Shown here: piece after piece, positions 49,681 to 64,000 of the stretch
How positions within the stretch are numbered: the stretch's first letter is position 1
Layout of the letters: the number at the start of each line of letters is the position of its first letter
Source of the DNA: Piromyces finnis
Lineage: Eukaryota; Neocallimastigomycota; Neocallimastigomycetes; Neocallimastigales; Neocallimastigaceae
Direction of reading: 5' to 3'
Length of the DNA: 64,000 bases
NCBI GenBank assembly: GCA_002104945.1
Contig: MCFH01000034.1
Span: 496,001 to 560,000, forward strand
Position numbers and translations under genes: made by a program
Notes under the pieces: model-generated
Seen by the model: the letters and a program-made list of their open reading frames with translations, nothing else
What the model was told of the DNA's origin: nothing
The model's database searches: none

Positions 49681-49942
49681 TAGTAGTATTAGTATTAGTA
49701 TTAGTATTAGTATTAGTATTAGTATTAGTATTAGTATTAGTATTAGTATTAGTATTAGTATTAGTATTAGTATTAGTATTAGTATTAGTATTAGTATTAG
49801 TATTAGTATTAGTATTAGTATTAGTATTAGTATTAGTATTAGTATTAGTATTAGTATTAGTATTAGTATTAGTATTAGTATTAGTATTAGTATTAGTATT
49901 AGTATTAGTATTAGTATTAGTATTAGTATTAGTATTAGTAGT
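49681..49942. repeat. (AGTATT)n hexanucleotide tandem array
   Basis: About 43 nearly perfect copies of the 6-base unit AGTATT in 260 bases, flanked by a few AGT/ATT trinucleotides on both sides. The array reads as an alternating Leu-Ile frame on the minus strand, which is a by-product of the repeat and not a gene. Confidence 0.97.
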
Positions 49943-50811
49943 AGAAGTAGTATCTGCATGTTTTATTATATAATATTATTCATTATACATTATATATTAA
50001 TCAAAGCCATATTTTCAAGTATAATAATAATATTAATATTAAATTAATTATTAATATCTATTTAAATTATTTTTAATTTAATATAATTTATGTATAAAAA
50101 AAATGAACAAAAATTCTAAATTTTAACATTCTATTCAATTACTCAACATTATATAGTTTATTTTAAAGAAGTGAAATCTCCAGATAAAAAACATTACAAT
50201 GAAGAATCTCTGGCATATATAAGAGAAAAAGACTTTTAAAATATTTAAAAAAAAAAGATTGTGGAATGGATGAAGGGAATAATTATAAAGTTTCCTATTT
50301 AATCAATATTAAAAATTAATCATTTTCGTGTAACATAAAAATAACTTTAATAAATTTTAATTTGATTTATTTTTTTAATTTATTTTTTTTTTTTTAAAAA
50401 AAGATGGATGAAAAGGCGTGAATATAGAGAATGATTATTATAATATTATAATAAAAAACAATTTATAATGATATTAGCTATATAATGGTAATAATAGTAA
50501 TAATAATATAAGATTAAAATATTTTATTTATTTAGAATTAAAAAATAAATAAAAGTTATTATTGCATTAACTTTAATAATTCTACCTGGTATAGTGTCTT
50601 AATTGTAAAATTTTTTAAACTCTCTATAGTGTATTGAATAAAAAAATTAATTTAAATATATTTTTATAGATACGAAAAAAAAATATTAAATAATAATAGC
50701 TGGTATTCAATATAGATGATAGAGTTAGGTTTAATCAATTTATAAAATCATTAATTAAAATATTATAGTTATCAAGATATACCTTTATAAATTTTGTCGT
50801 TTTTATTGTTG

Positions 50812-50870
50812 TTATTTGGATTTTAATTGCCTATTTAATTATAACTAGGAAATTAAATATAAAAGTATTA
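50812..50870. repeat. Local duplicated segment, copy 1
   Basis: Starts with TTTGGATTTTAATTGCCTAT and ends near AATATAAAAGTAT. The same series of words, with a few substitutions and a two-base indel, recurs about 215 bases downstream at about 51028-51088. Function unknown; a decayed tandem duplication is the simplest explanation. Confidence 0.75.
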
Positions 50871-51027
50871 CAATAATTGATAATTTAAACTATAGTTATA
50901 ATTAATGAAATAAATAATCTAATTATAAAATAATAATATCGTTTATATTCTTTTATGATAATATAAAGCATCAATTTATTACTATCCTTTTATTATTTTA
51001 AAAATAAAACTATATATATTAATTCTA

Positions 51028-51088
51028 GTTTGGATTTTAATTGCCTATTTCAAGTATAACTAGAAAATTTAATATAAAAGTATGATTA
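51028..51088. repeat. Local duplicated segment, copy 2
   Basis: Diverged second copy of the segment at about 50812-50870, sharing TTTGGATTTTAATTGCCTAT, TATAACTAG and AATATAAAAGTAT in the same order and nearly the same spacing. Confidence 0.75.
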
Positions 51089-54000
51089 ATCATTAATCTA
51101 TTAATTTTCATTTAAAAAAAAAAACTTTAGAAAGAGATATATTTAATATAAAGGTCATAAGGATTTATTTAATAATTTGGATTTCTTTCTTTATCAAAGA
51201 ACTTTCAATTTATTTAAAGATTATGATATATAAAAATTCCTGAATATTAGCATACATGAAAGGGGATGGTATTAATAATATTGTTATTAATAATAATGAA
51301 GGTCATCATAAATTAATAGTCCAAGTCAATGTATACAGTTTTTAACTGGGTAATTTATTTAATATAATATAATATAATATTAACTTGATGGTAAGTTTTC
51401 AATAAATAAAAAACTAATAGTAAATAAATTCTCAAGAGATAAAATATGACTGATATATAATCTCTTAGATTTAAGTATTCATCATTTATAATAGTCATAT
51501 TACTAGTCATATTACATAGTATAAATATCCTAAATAATAATAAATAAATGAAAAAAACTTGTTATTTAGTGTATATTACACAAAAATATAAATTATTCTT
51601 TTTTTCTTTTTCATTAATTCAATTAAACCTTAAAGAGATATAAATATATAAATTCTGTTTTTTAAAACCTTTTTCATTTTTTTTAATAAAATATTTATTA
51701 TTTATTATTAGGTAATAATAAAATATTTTCTATGGTCTTTTGTAATTAAAAATTATAAGGATTATAGTTATGATATTCTTAATAAAATCAGGAATTTAGA
51801 AAAAGATATGTTATTTTTAAAAATAAAATGACTAAAAAATAAATTGATCAAATGTATAATAAATTGACACTTTATATTATCATAAAAGATTATATTTATA
51901 TATTTATTATATATAAATGATATTATTCTTTTATAATTAGATTATTTATTTTATTCCTTATTACAAAAATTTTCCAATGTACAGCGGTTTACATGGAAAT
52001 ATTTGGATGAATATAGCTAGTTATAATCATTTATATATCATCTATTTTAGCATAATATGTTTTTCTGAACACTTTTGTTATTTATAAAATAATTTTAAAA
52101 TACTCTCCAAAACTTGATTGTAAAAATTTTTTTATCCATCACCCTTTTTTATATAGCAATATAATATGAGGTTTTGGAAATTTATCTAAATTAACACAGC
52201 ACGAATATAATATATTATCGTATAATATGAATAGACAACTCTTGTATACTTTTTTTTTTTCTTTTAAATAAGCTCTTTTCTTACTGTTTATTTTCTTGGA
52301 AATAACTTTTTTTTTATTATCACCATTAACTATAGTCAATTATAATAACTATGTGCTTATTTCATGTTTAGGCATATCATATCTTTTTGTTTTAATAAAA
52401 CATTTTTAAAAAATATATATAAATATATTGATATATTGATATAAAAAACAAAAAAAGTATAAAGTTTTTGTTCATAAATAATAGAATAATTAATCGTATA
52501 TATGATAATCTAAATAAAAGGAATCTAAAAGGTTAATTTATATTCAATTTTAAATAAAAAAAATTGAAATACTTTTTTCCATCTTCAACCCTCATTCAAT
52601 AACAATTAACTATTATATTGCTATCTATTATGTTAATGAAAAAAACAATGAATCAAATGGATAATGCTCTTCTAATACTATATTATAATGACTATGACTA
52701 TTAACTTACTAGTTAAATATTCCTCTTGAACTATTCCTTATATAAAAAAAAAAAGAAATAATACTATTCTCATTATATAAATTTTCAAATTGAAGGTACA
52801 TTCATTACAATATATTACCAAGAGAACATAAAACACAGAATAGAACATATATGCTATCAATAATTCATTAAAAATAATTAAATATTATAGTATTTATAAA
52901 ATAACTCTAAATAAAATTAAAAAGTTTTGTTGATTGTATTCATAAATCAAAAAGTTTAAAACAAAAGAAAATACAGATACAATCCACTGAAAATATAAAT
53001 ATATATATATATTTAGTTTTATATTTCATTATTACTACACTATTAAAATAATTGATATTAGCAATTAGCTTCTATATAAAAGAAAAAAATTATAGAAATA
53101 AATTTAAACAAAATGATATTTTATAATGGATATAAATATACATAATAATTTAAAAAATTATTATTATTAATAAAATATTTATTAATAAAAAACTGGTATT
53201 ACATTTATAAATCATATATAATTTTTTTATTTTACATAAAAGTCTCATAGGTTATTATTAACACCATTGTTTTTTTATATCAAAGTATAAAAAAGAAATA
53301 AAAATATATTATATATTTTCTAATAACTATACTATTGAACTGTAATATTTAAAAAAGTTAATAATATCCAATAATAAACTTTTTTTCATATTCTTTTCAT
53401 TTTACAATTATTAGAATGGGGAAAAAAAAGGATAAAATACCTGAAACCATCATTTATAAATATATTATATACATAATATATATCTTATTAAATTAGCTAA
53501 TTATTCCTATACCAAGATAATTTCCTTTTTCCTTTTTTATTTCTTTTTTTTTTTTTTTTTAGCTTTAATTTTAATTAATAAAAAATACCTATATATAATA
53601 TATATATTTTTTTCCAATTTTATAATTTTATGAAAATTTAGAAATTAATAAATGCCAATAACATAATAAAAAAAAGAATAAAAATAAAATTACCATTTTT
53701 AATTTACATCTCTAATTAATGTAAATAGCATTAATAGAGGTTTATTATTCTATTCTATAATATATTTAAATAGTTAAACAAATATAAATAGTATTATTAT
53801 AGATTTCATATAAACTCAATGATTGTTATGATAGAAAGATGCATGTTAAACAAATTTTAATTTTACTTGTTATATAACGGATAAATATTTTAAAAAAATA
53901 TAAAAATTACATTTTCTAAATATAAAATCACCTATAATCATAATTCTTTTTAGTACATTTTTATCACTACCAATAGAAAAATCAATTATATATACATATA

Positions 54001-54514
54001 GGATATAGTCCTGAATATATATAAAAAAAAATACTAAAAACTATAAAATAAATAATTGAATTTAAATGATTATCATCTGGATACTGTTAATCCTTAATAT
54101 TTATACCTAACTAGCAATAATAAAATGATAGAGAATTTATAAAAAACTAAAATAAAATTACCAATACTTTAATACTTTTATAAAGTTCAATTTTTATTTT
54201 TTAAAAAAAAAAAAAACTTCAAATCTATTAATTTATATAATTAGTTTTTTATTGGTAAAAAAAAATTAAAGTTTTAAAAATAAAAAAGTAAACAAAATCA
54301 TCAATAAAAAAAAATTGTAAAAAAGTCAGTTTTGAGCTTATTTTATATAGCATAAATAAGACTCGAATAATTTTACTAATAAAAAAACTTTATATTTTAA
54401 TTATAAATATTAAATAATAAATTTTATTTTTTTTTTTTTATTTTTTTTTTTTTTTTTTTTTTAAAAAAAAATAAAAGTAAAATCGCATTAACAATAATAA
54501 TTAAATAATAATAA

Positions 54515-57289
<2,775 letters not shown>

Positions 57290-58008
57290 TTATGAAGAGA
57301 ATAATAATAATGACAATAATAATAATATATTGTAAATATTAAACCTTCCTGAGTGTATATTTATTTATCAATTATAATAAATCTTAAAAAAAGAAACATT
57401 CATTATCATGACTTTTTTTTTGATTCTCTTCAATACAAAATAATAATTTTTTTTAAAAAAAAAAAAATAAATTCTATTCCATATATAGTTTTATATTTAT
57501 TAAAATGCAATTTATTATTATTACTATTATTAATATTGGTATTAGTAGTAAGTAGGTATTATATTTGTGTATAATATAATAATTTTCATTATTGATAAAT
57601 TGCAAATAAATAATATTAAAATTAATAAAACCAAATAAATTTAAAGTATTTTTGATTTTTTTTCTTTTCTTTTGTAATACATAAAAATAAATATAATTAA
57701 AAAAAAAATAAAAAAAAAACCTTTATATCATTTTAAACAAAGGGTATTACTAAATATATATATATATATATTTATTGATATATATGAATGTTTAGTAGAA
57801 TTGATTAAATGCTTTATTGATAAATCTTTTTTATATAATAGTTTATTTGTTATTTTTCAAAAGATTTCATGAATTTATTCTTATTTTTTTTTTTTTACTA
57901 TTATTATTATTATTATTTTCAATTTTTAAATTGTTGTTTACTTTTTTTTTTAATATATAATATGATTATATTGTTTTTATTTTTTTTATTTACTTTTTCT
58001 TTCTTTTT
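57290..58008. other. Convergent intergenic region
   Basis: About 0.7 kb between the 3' ends of SAXO (+) and GPI8 (-). A/T-rich with poly-T runs and (AT)n. The short frames here have random composition. Both 3' UTRs must lie here. Confidence 0.6.
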
Positions 58009-59983
58009 TTAATTTACAATTTTTGATATAAAAATAATACCACTAATTAAGGCTATGGAACCTAATAAAAATAATGGTGATACCATAGCTGATTTTTTAA
58101 AGTCAACCTTTATCATTTTATATTCATTCCTTGGAATTAAATGATCATCATTATTATGATTAATTTTTTCTATTTTTTCATCACTTTTATCTCTGATAGT
58201 ATTTTGTTTAATATCTGGAATATCATTTTCACTTCCTCTACTTAGTTTATATCCTTTTAAGGTTAATTCAATATTATTTACAGCACCAAAGAAATCTGTA
58301 ATTAATACCTAAAAATAGTAATTTTTTTTATATATTATTAATTTTTTATTCTTATTTTTTGTGCTTTTATTTTACTCTTATTAATTTTGTTATGGTTTAG
58401 TTTATTTTATATACCTTATTTAAATTTCTCTCGAATAAATCATGTCTTACACCAGGGGTAGAGTGAATTAATGACACATCATAAGTATTAAACTATAGTT
58501 TATTAATATATATATATATATTAATATTACCATCAATAAAATAGGAATGAAATATGAGTATAAATTATTGTAAGAAATATTTTTAATAATTTTTTTATTT
58601 ACCAAATATTGTAAAGTTTTTTGACTTTGTAGAGTAACATATTCTAATGTTTCTAAATTATAATAGGTATATCTATCAATAACAGCAACACCCAATTCAG
58701 GATCTAAATGGTGCTATTACATAATAAAAATTTTAATAAAATAAAAAGTAAATATATACATTTTTAAATACTTATTATTATTTAAAAAGAATTATTATAT
58801 AAATATGAATATAATTTAAAAATTTACAGAATAGGAATTTTGACCAGTCTGACTACTACCAGTAGCAAGAATATTTGGAGAATAAACTCTTGAAAACATA
58901 CTACTAGCTTGGCATGTATCAATCATGAATAATAATTCATTGTATCTTTTAATTCAGAGTAATTGTTATTATAATATTATAATATTGATAATAAATAATA
59001 AAAAATGAGATTTTTTTAAATATAACTATTTAATTATTTTAAATATACATAATTAAATATGCAAAATATGATATATACCTTCTTTTTTCCCACATTTGTT
59101 CAAAAGCATCGGCTATATCATAACTACTAATTTCTTCTGTATCTTGGAATTTTAAAAATTCTTCACCACCATGACCAGTCATATATACTAAAACATTACT
59201 ACGATCGTCTGAAAGAAGTCTCTTTGAACGTGGAGTGTCTGGTAAATGACGACCTAATTTTATTATATAATGATGATAATGATGATAATATTAATTTTAT
59301 TAATATAATTTTAATAATAACAATGGTACTGCTGATAGACATAAATAAATATTTATTATTATAAAAGAAAAAATAATATATATTTACCAGTTAAAAGACG
59401 AATAAAGTTTTCAACAGTAACTTCATAACCACGATAATCAACTTCAATATTATCACCATATAAATCTAATTTTCTTTCTGCATTATTATATACAGTAGCT
59501 TGGAATCTATTTCTTGGATTACAAGCAACATCATCAGCAAGCATTAAAATAATATTGGAATCTGGAATACCTAATCTCTTAACAGTTCTATAAATTGATA
59601 AGACATTAGCAATATGTCTATAATTGAACCAATATCTTGATGTATCAACCTTTTAATAAGTCCAAAGTTTAATAATAAATGCATATATGTTTTTATTATA
59701 ATAATAGCATAATTAATAATAATATTATATATATAATAAATAAATATATATATATAGCTTTGAGTAATAATATAATTTCTATGGAAAATAGGTATAATAA
59801 TGTCAAATATATATTTACCAATACTGCCCAATTATTGGTATGTCTACTTTTACTGAAAAAACCATCAATTATTTCTTCTCTTTCATTTGGAAAATGAAAT
59901 TCCGATGAATATTCTGAACGACAAACATTTATGAAAAAGAATATTATACTAATAATGTAAATATGGGTTTGAAATATTCTCAT
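58009..59983 (-). CDS. GPI8: GPI transamidase catalytic subunit Gpi8/PIG-K
   Basis: Minus strand, exons 59819-59983, 59388-59649, 59079-59253, 58828-58945, 58603-58713, 58415-58492, 58009-58308; phases agree and give 402 residues, matching yeast Gpi8 (411) and human PIGK (395). A caspase-like C13 cysteine peptidase of the ER lumen that cleaves the C-terminal signal of proprotein substrates and transfers them to a GPI anchor. Seen: N-terminal signal peptide (about 1-24), [17 protein letters not shown] at the start of the fold, the family string [14 protein letters not shown], catalytic His170 in MTGHGGEEF, catalytic Cys212 in [20 protein letters not shown]-type later strands, and a hydrophobic segment near the C-terminus (about 376-400) as membrane anchor. 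The full set of active-site residues is intact. It acts with Gaa1, Gpi16, Gpi17 and Gab1, none of which is in this window. Confidence 0.96.
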
Positions 59984-59994
59984 TTTGAATTGTA

Positions 59995-60028
<34 letters not shown>

Positions 60029-60936
60029 TCGGTATTATTGTATATATAATTAATGATTTATTAATGGATTTAAAATTTAATTTCAAAAAATATACGGATA
60101 TATGGATTTTGTTGTTTAATATATGATGCTTTGCTTTAATATTATTTAAAATATTACTATTAAATAAAATAATCCCAAATAATATTGATTTTCTAATTAT
60201 TTTTAATTTCTAAATTTTATAAATACTCTTTCAATTAATTTAATTGTATATTTTTGATTTGAAAATTGTGACTATACATATATTGTTTTTTTTTTTTTTT
60301 TTTTTTATTTATTTATTTTATTTATTTTTGTAATAACAATAAAATTAAATTATAATCCCTATTGTTTTATTAGAAAAAAACTGTATTAAAAAATATAAAG
60401 ATGAATGTAATCTTCTCTTTCTATGATATTTGTATTTATTATACAGTTTTAGTTTTTCAATTGCTTCTTTATATATAAAATATATAATTCTTGATATAAA
60501 TATAATTCGTTAATTATTTATGAAAAATATTAAAAATTAGTCATCCATTTCTATATTTTCTTTTCTTTGATATACAATATATAATTTTTAATGGATATAA
60601 TATTATAATAATAAATATTACTTTAAATGGAAAATACAAATATATATGATGCTTATTAAGGAATTATGAAATTCCTTATTTTATTAGTTTATTTTTAATG
60701 CTATGTATTTATTTTATTTTTCTAAACCTTTGACGTTTTTATTTTTATTTTTGTTTTTTTTTAAAAAAAAAAAAAAAGATATTTATTTTACTTAATTTAT
60801 AAATTTATTTACATATATATTTATATATACATTTATTTATTTATTTTATTTCATTATTAACAAATGTACTTTAAATTTTAATTTATTATTAATAAACATA
60901 TATTAATTTGTGTATAAAATATATTTGTAAATATTT

Positions 60937-60967
<31 letters not shown>

Positions 60968-61243
60968 TACCCAATACCCTCCCTTTATAATCAAAATCTT
61001 TCAACTAAAAAAAATAGATTTTTTTTAAAATTCATTATAATTATGAAAAAGCAATAACTTTAGTAATACACGGTTATAATAATAATATATAAATATTTAA
61101 ATATTTAAATTAATATTATATACAAAAACTTTTTTTTTCTAAATTATAACAGATGATATCAGATAAAAAGTAATATGATTATTCAACAAGATAATTGAGA
61201 TTTCATTAATTCTTCAATAGTATTAATTATAATGCATAGTACA
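59984..61243. other. Intergenic region between two minus-strand genes
   Basis: About 1.26 kb holding the GPI8 promoter and the 3' UTR of the Sfr1-like gene. (ATT)n at about 59998-60027 directly upstream of the GPI8 start, poly-T and poly-A runs elsewhere. No exon or RNA gene seen. Confidence 0.6.
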
Positions 61244-62592
61244 TTATTTTGAGTAGATAAAACAATCTTCTTCCTTGTCATAGTTTAATAATGATGGATT
61301 AATATTTAAACCATTTAAAATTTGTTCAAGCGTCACTTCCTTAAGTTCAGTTCCATTATCAAATATATTAGGTACCATAACTTCACCAATCTTTTCTTTT
61401 AATACTTCTGTTATTGTTTGACTTGTTTTTCTCCATTTAGTAATTAAAGATTTTAATTTCTCAATCTCATTCTTTGATGTTGAAGAAAATGATAAACATA
61501 TTAATAAAAAATAATAATGTAAAAGGCTTAATATACTTTTTTTTTTTTTTTTTTTTACATAAATAGAATGTAAATGTTATATATATAATATGTTACTTTG
61601 CTAATATTTATATTTTAAGTGATAATATACCGTTTCTCTGTGTTTTAAAACTAAATTTATTCTTCTAATATTCTCTTCCTTTTGTTTAAGTTCATTTAAC
61701 AATAAATCCCTTTCCTTAATTTTATTTAGTAATTCCTTATCTTTTTTAAATTTTAATAATTGAACTGTACTACCCCGGTTTAAATTTCGTTTTTTTAAAG
61801 ATGACGCTGATAGAGAAGATTTTGAATTAACTATTCCTTGTCTATTATTGTTTCTAATATCTCCATTGATTAAAGGTGAACGAAATGATTTTGATATTCC
61901 ACTACCAGTTTTATTTACTTTAAGTAATGGTGATTTAAACGCTGGATTTTTAGGTATTGAACTTGATTTCATAAGCTTAACCTTATTTATTCGAGTATTG
62001 TTGTTGTTGTTACTTTTCTTAATAATATCAAGAAATTGATATTAATTGAAGAATATTATTAATTATAATTTATTTTAATTAAAAAAAAAAAGAAAGAAAA
62101 AAAGAAAGAAATATCACATTTCTATTGGCAATACTTACACTATCCGTATCTAGTATATAGTAATATGAAATTTAATAATTTATTAGTATATCTTTTCTTC
62201 CATTTTAGTTTTATTTTTTTTTTTATTTGAATGTTTCAAATAAAGAAAATATCAATTGATGTTTATCAATTATTAATATTTTTAAAATAAAAACTATATT
62301 TACTTATTTTTCTTTTTTTCCAATAAAACGTTATATATTTATCATTTTCTTTAAATGTATGGCTTTCAATAATATTATTTTTAAGTAAATTATCTAAAGA
62401 ATTCTTTTAAAATATTAGTTTATGTTAGTATTATGTATAAATAAAAATTTTTTTAAACTATATAGATAGATAATTTATTACTTTAAAATTTATACAATCT
62501 TTATCATTTTTATCTTTTAAAACTAAATGTTTAATTTCACTTTCCAATATAGGTTTATTTTCTTTAAATGTTGATAATATTAAATCATCCAT
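61244..62592 (-). CDS. Sfr1/Mei5-like recombination mediator with N-terminal winged-helix-like extension
   Basis: Minus strand, exons 62482-62592, 62304-62403, 62139-62149, 61631-62017, 61244-61471; phases agree and give 278 residues. The C-terminal half resembles Sfr1/Mei5: a basic linker with two FKSPLL/FRSPLI-type motifs, a coiled coil (LLNKIKERDLLLNELKQKEE) running into LKHRETNEIEKLKSLITKWR, and an acidic end, ILNGLNINPSLLNYDKEEDC. Sfr1 with Swi5 stimulates Rad51 and Dmc1 strand exchange, so nuclear homologous recombination is the inferred role. The N-terminal 70 residues (exons 1-2) look like a small winged helix (ILESEIKHLVLKDK, then KYITFYWKKRK), which I do not know from Sfr1. The 11-nt exon 3 links the two parts in frame but is the weakest join. 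If wrong, exons 1-2 would be a separate gene and the Sfr1-like part would begin inside exon 4. Swi5 is not in the window. Confidence 0.7.
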
Positions 62593-63256
62593 ATTTTTTT
62601 AAAATATTTATATATAATTATTATTATTATTGTTGTTGTTGTTGTTGTTGTTGTTATATTTAAAATAAAAAAACAAAAATTGGAAATATATTAGTAATTT
62701 ATTAACTTTTATAACATTAATGCATTAATAATTTAAAAAAAAAAAAAAAAAAAAAAATAGTATAAAATGTAAAAATATTACTTCGTATCTACCATTTATA
62801 AGTATTTTATTATTACCAATTAAAAAATCTGAATATATTAAAAAAGATTAATTTTTATGTCATTATTAATTAAAAATTTTTCATTTTAACCACAACATAG
62901 AAAATAAAAAAAAGACAGTTTTTCATCAACCTTTATAAACACAAATATTACCATAATCCTTATTTTATATTTTAATTATTTTTTATTAAATATTTGTTAG
63001 ATTTAACAAATAATTTTTAATTCTTTTGGTTGTATTTTTTTTTTTTTTTTTTTTAATCTATTTGCATGTTCTTTTTATCATTATTCTTTAATTTTTTTTT
63101 TAATATCAATTTTTAATCATATTCTCTTATTCCTATTTATTAATTGATAAATTTAAATTTGTTCAACGTATATTACTGTTGTAATTTTTTTTATCTACAA
63201 AGAATATGATAATGAAAAAATATTTTTGATTAATAAACAACTTGTAAATAAACACC
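62593..63256. other. Intergenic region between two minus-strand genes
   Basis: About 0.66 kb between the start of the Sfr1-like gene and the stop of the asparaginyl-tRNA synthetase gene. Contains (TTG)n at about 62630-62655 and poly-T/A runs. Two short minus-strand open segments at about 62782-62960 could be joined as exons but give no recognisable protein and are not called. Confidence 0.55.
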
Positions 63257-64000
63257 TCATGGCATGCAACGGCCAATGAATCTTGGGTAAGTGATAGTTT
63301 CTCTGACGGTGTATCTGTTTAATAACCAGGCAATGAAACGTTCTAAACCAAGACCGAAACCACCATGTTCACAGGTACCGTACTTACGTTGGTCAGTGAA
63401 CCAGTAGTATGGCTTTGGATCTAAACCTTCACGCTTGTAAGCAGCTAATAATTCAACTAAATCTGAAATTCTCATACTTCCACCAACAATTTCACCAACA
63501 CCTGGCATTAAAACATCAACACTTTCAGTTAAACGTTGGTCTTCTGGACACTTCTTCATGTAGAAAGCCTTAATTTCAACTGGGAATTTGTTTAATAAGA
63601 TTGGTTCGTTAATAGTATCAGTCATCTTACGTTCTGGACTTTCTGGAATATCTTCACCAAATTCATAGAAGGTACCATCTTCCTTCTTAACATCGTGGTC
63701 CTTAAGCCATTGAATAGCTTCGGCGTATTCCATACGCTTGAATGGACGCTTTGGTGGCTTGAAGTCTGGGTTTAATTCGTAAACGTATTCACCAACTGGT
63801 GACTTTAAAACGTAATCGACAACATCACAAATCATTTCTTCAAGAATGTTAAGTAAATCATCGAAACTAATGAATGGTTGTTCAGCTTCAATGTGAGTGT
63901 ATTCAGATAAGTGACGACGAGTGTGAGACTTTTCGGCACGGAAAGAATCAGCAATACAGTAAACATCACCAAGAGATGGGAGCATAGTTTCAAGGTAAAG
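63257..64000 (-). CDS. Asparaginyl-tRNA synthetase, C-terminal part (cut by window edge)
   Basis: Minus strand; 247 residues plus stop are visible and the frame runs off the right edge (first complete codon at 63998-64000), so the N-terminal part lies outside. Class II aminoacyl-tRNA synthetase that charges tRNA-Asn. Seen: QL-type entry [16 protein letters not shown], class II motif 2 with the [15 protein letters not shown] string, then [20 protein letters not shown] and GEIVGGSMR, typical of AsnRS rather than AspRS, and class II motif 3 [15 protein letters not shown] near the end. The short tail [11 protein letters not shown] closes the protein as in cytosolic AsnRS. No mitochondrial or other extra C-terminal domain is present. 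Codon usage is visibly more GC-rich than in the neighbouring genes, as expected for a highly expressed housekeeping gene. Confidence 0.95.
   Translation of the reverse strand, partial: LYLETMLPSLGDVYCIADSFRAEKSHTRRHLSEYTHIEAEQPFISFDDLLNILEEMICDVVDYVLKSPVGEYVYELNPDFKPPKRPFKRMEYAEAIQWLKDHDVKKEDGTFYEFGEDIPESPERKMTDTINEPILLNKFPVEIKAFYMKKCPEDQRLTESVDVLMPGVGEIVGGSMRISDLVELLAAYKREGLDPKPYYWFTDQRKYGTCEHGGFGLGLERFIAWLLNRYTVRETITYPRFIGRCMP

Larger units (their letters stand above)
46225..54514. other. Longest gene-free region (8.3 kb)
   Basis: Spacer between the divergent starts of the nucleotidyltransferase (-) and SAXO (+) genes. Very A/T-rich throughout. It holds the AGTATT array at 49681-49942 and a diverged duplicated segment at about 50812/51028. 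Slightly less A/T-rich patches at about 48480-48520 and 49335-49500 have no open frame, no tRNA fold and no clear match to the SINE. The few short open frames have random composition. It may contain degraded mobile elements or unannotated non-coding RNAs that cannot be recognised by eye. Confidence 0.55.

Noticed and set aside
49642-49959. Open frame of alternating Leu-Ile codons on the minus strand
   Set aside because: It is simply the translation of the AGTATT array; no start context, no domain, no exon structure.
52139-52339. 66-codon open frame on the minus strand
   Set aside because: Lys-rich, random-looking translation of A/T-rich spacer with no domain or neighbouring exons.
62782-62960. 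Possible extra minus-strand exons joining in frame (DYGNICVYK with FLIGNNKILINGRYE)
   Set aside because: The strings look slightly protein-like, but the donor would be the weak gttgat, no start codon or downstream exon fits, and no family is recognised.

Overview
The window is extremely AT-rich (I judge well under 25% GC by eye; not computed). It carries 12 supportable protein genes. All but one are split by short GT-AG introns, and they are separated by low-complexity A/T spacers. The proteins have Asn-rich, Gln-rich and acidic disordered tracts. Three things point to a flagellated (zoosporic) fungus: a fungal-type Afi1/MesA polarity protein, a SAXO-type axonemal microtubule protein, and a small membrane protein resembling the ciliary transition-zone protein TMEM218. 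With the extreme AT content this best fits an anaerobic gut fungus (Neocallimastigomycota). That placement is inference, because no rRNA or marker gene is present. Dictyostelium has similar base composition but lacks flagella and has few introns, so it fits poorly.

Layout: 0.7-3.0 kb (+) endonuclease/exonuclease/phosphatase-fold sphingomyelinase-like enzyme; 4.8-7.0 kb (+) amino acid transporter (AAAP family); 8.1-14.1 kb (-) Afi1/MesA-like DENN protein in 14 exons; 14.1-18.3 kb empty; 18.3-22.4 kb (+) unrecognised RRM-like Asn-rich protein; 23.5-24.2 kb (-) TMEM218-like protein; 24.9-27.7 kb (-) Yck-type casein kinase 1 ending in a Cys pair; 27.7-32.4 kb empty; 32.4-35.0 kb (+) ankyrin-repeat protein with a 10-nt first coding exon; 36.3-37.4 kb (+) Cdc25/Acr2-type small phosphatase; 38.1-38.7 kb (-) a conspicuously GC-richer 557-bp insertion with tRNA-like head, poly(A) tail and a perfect 13-bp target-site duplication, i.e. 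a SINE; 39.5-46.2 kb (-) intronless 2250-residue Cid1-type nucleotidyltransferase; 46.2-54.5 kb empty apart from repeats; 54.5-57.3 kb (+) SAXO; 58.0-60.0 kb (-) GPI8 transamidase catalytic subunit; 61.2-62.6 kb (-) Sfr1/Mei5-like recombination factor; 63.3 kb to the right edge (-) C-terminal part of cytosolic asparaginyl-tRNA synthetase.

The genes form no operon or cluster; they are ordinary eukaryotic single genes. The links that can be drawn are between the two flagellum-associated genes (SAXO and the TMEM218-like gene, about 30 kb apart) and between membrane and polarity genes (Afi1, Yck-type kinase, GPI8). All exon structures were built by hand: each joined reading frame was checked for phase, and no transcript data were available. 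The most unusual items are the intact SINE, the TMEM218-like gene in a fungus, and the Sfr1-like gene with a winged-helix-like N-terminal extension and an 11-nt microexon.
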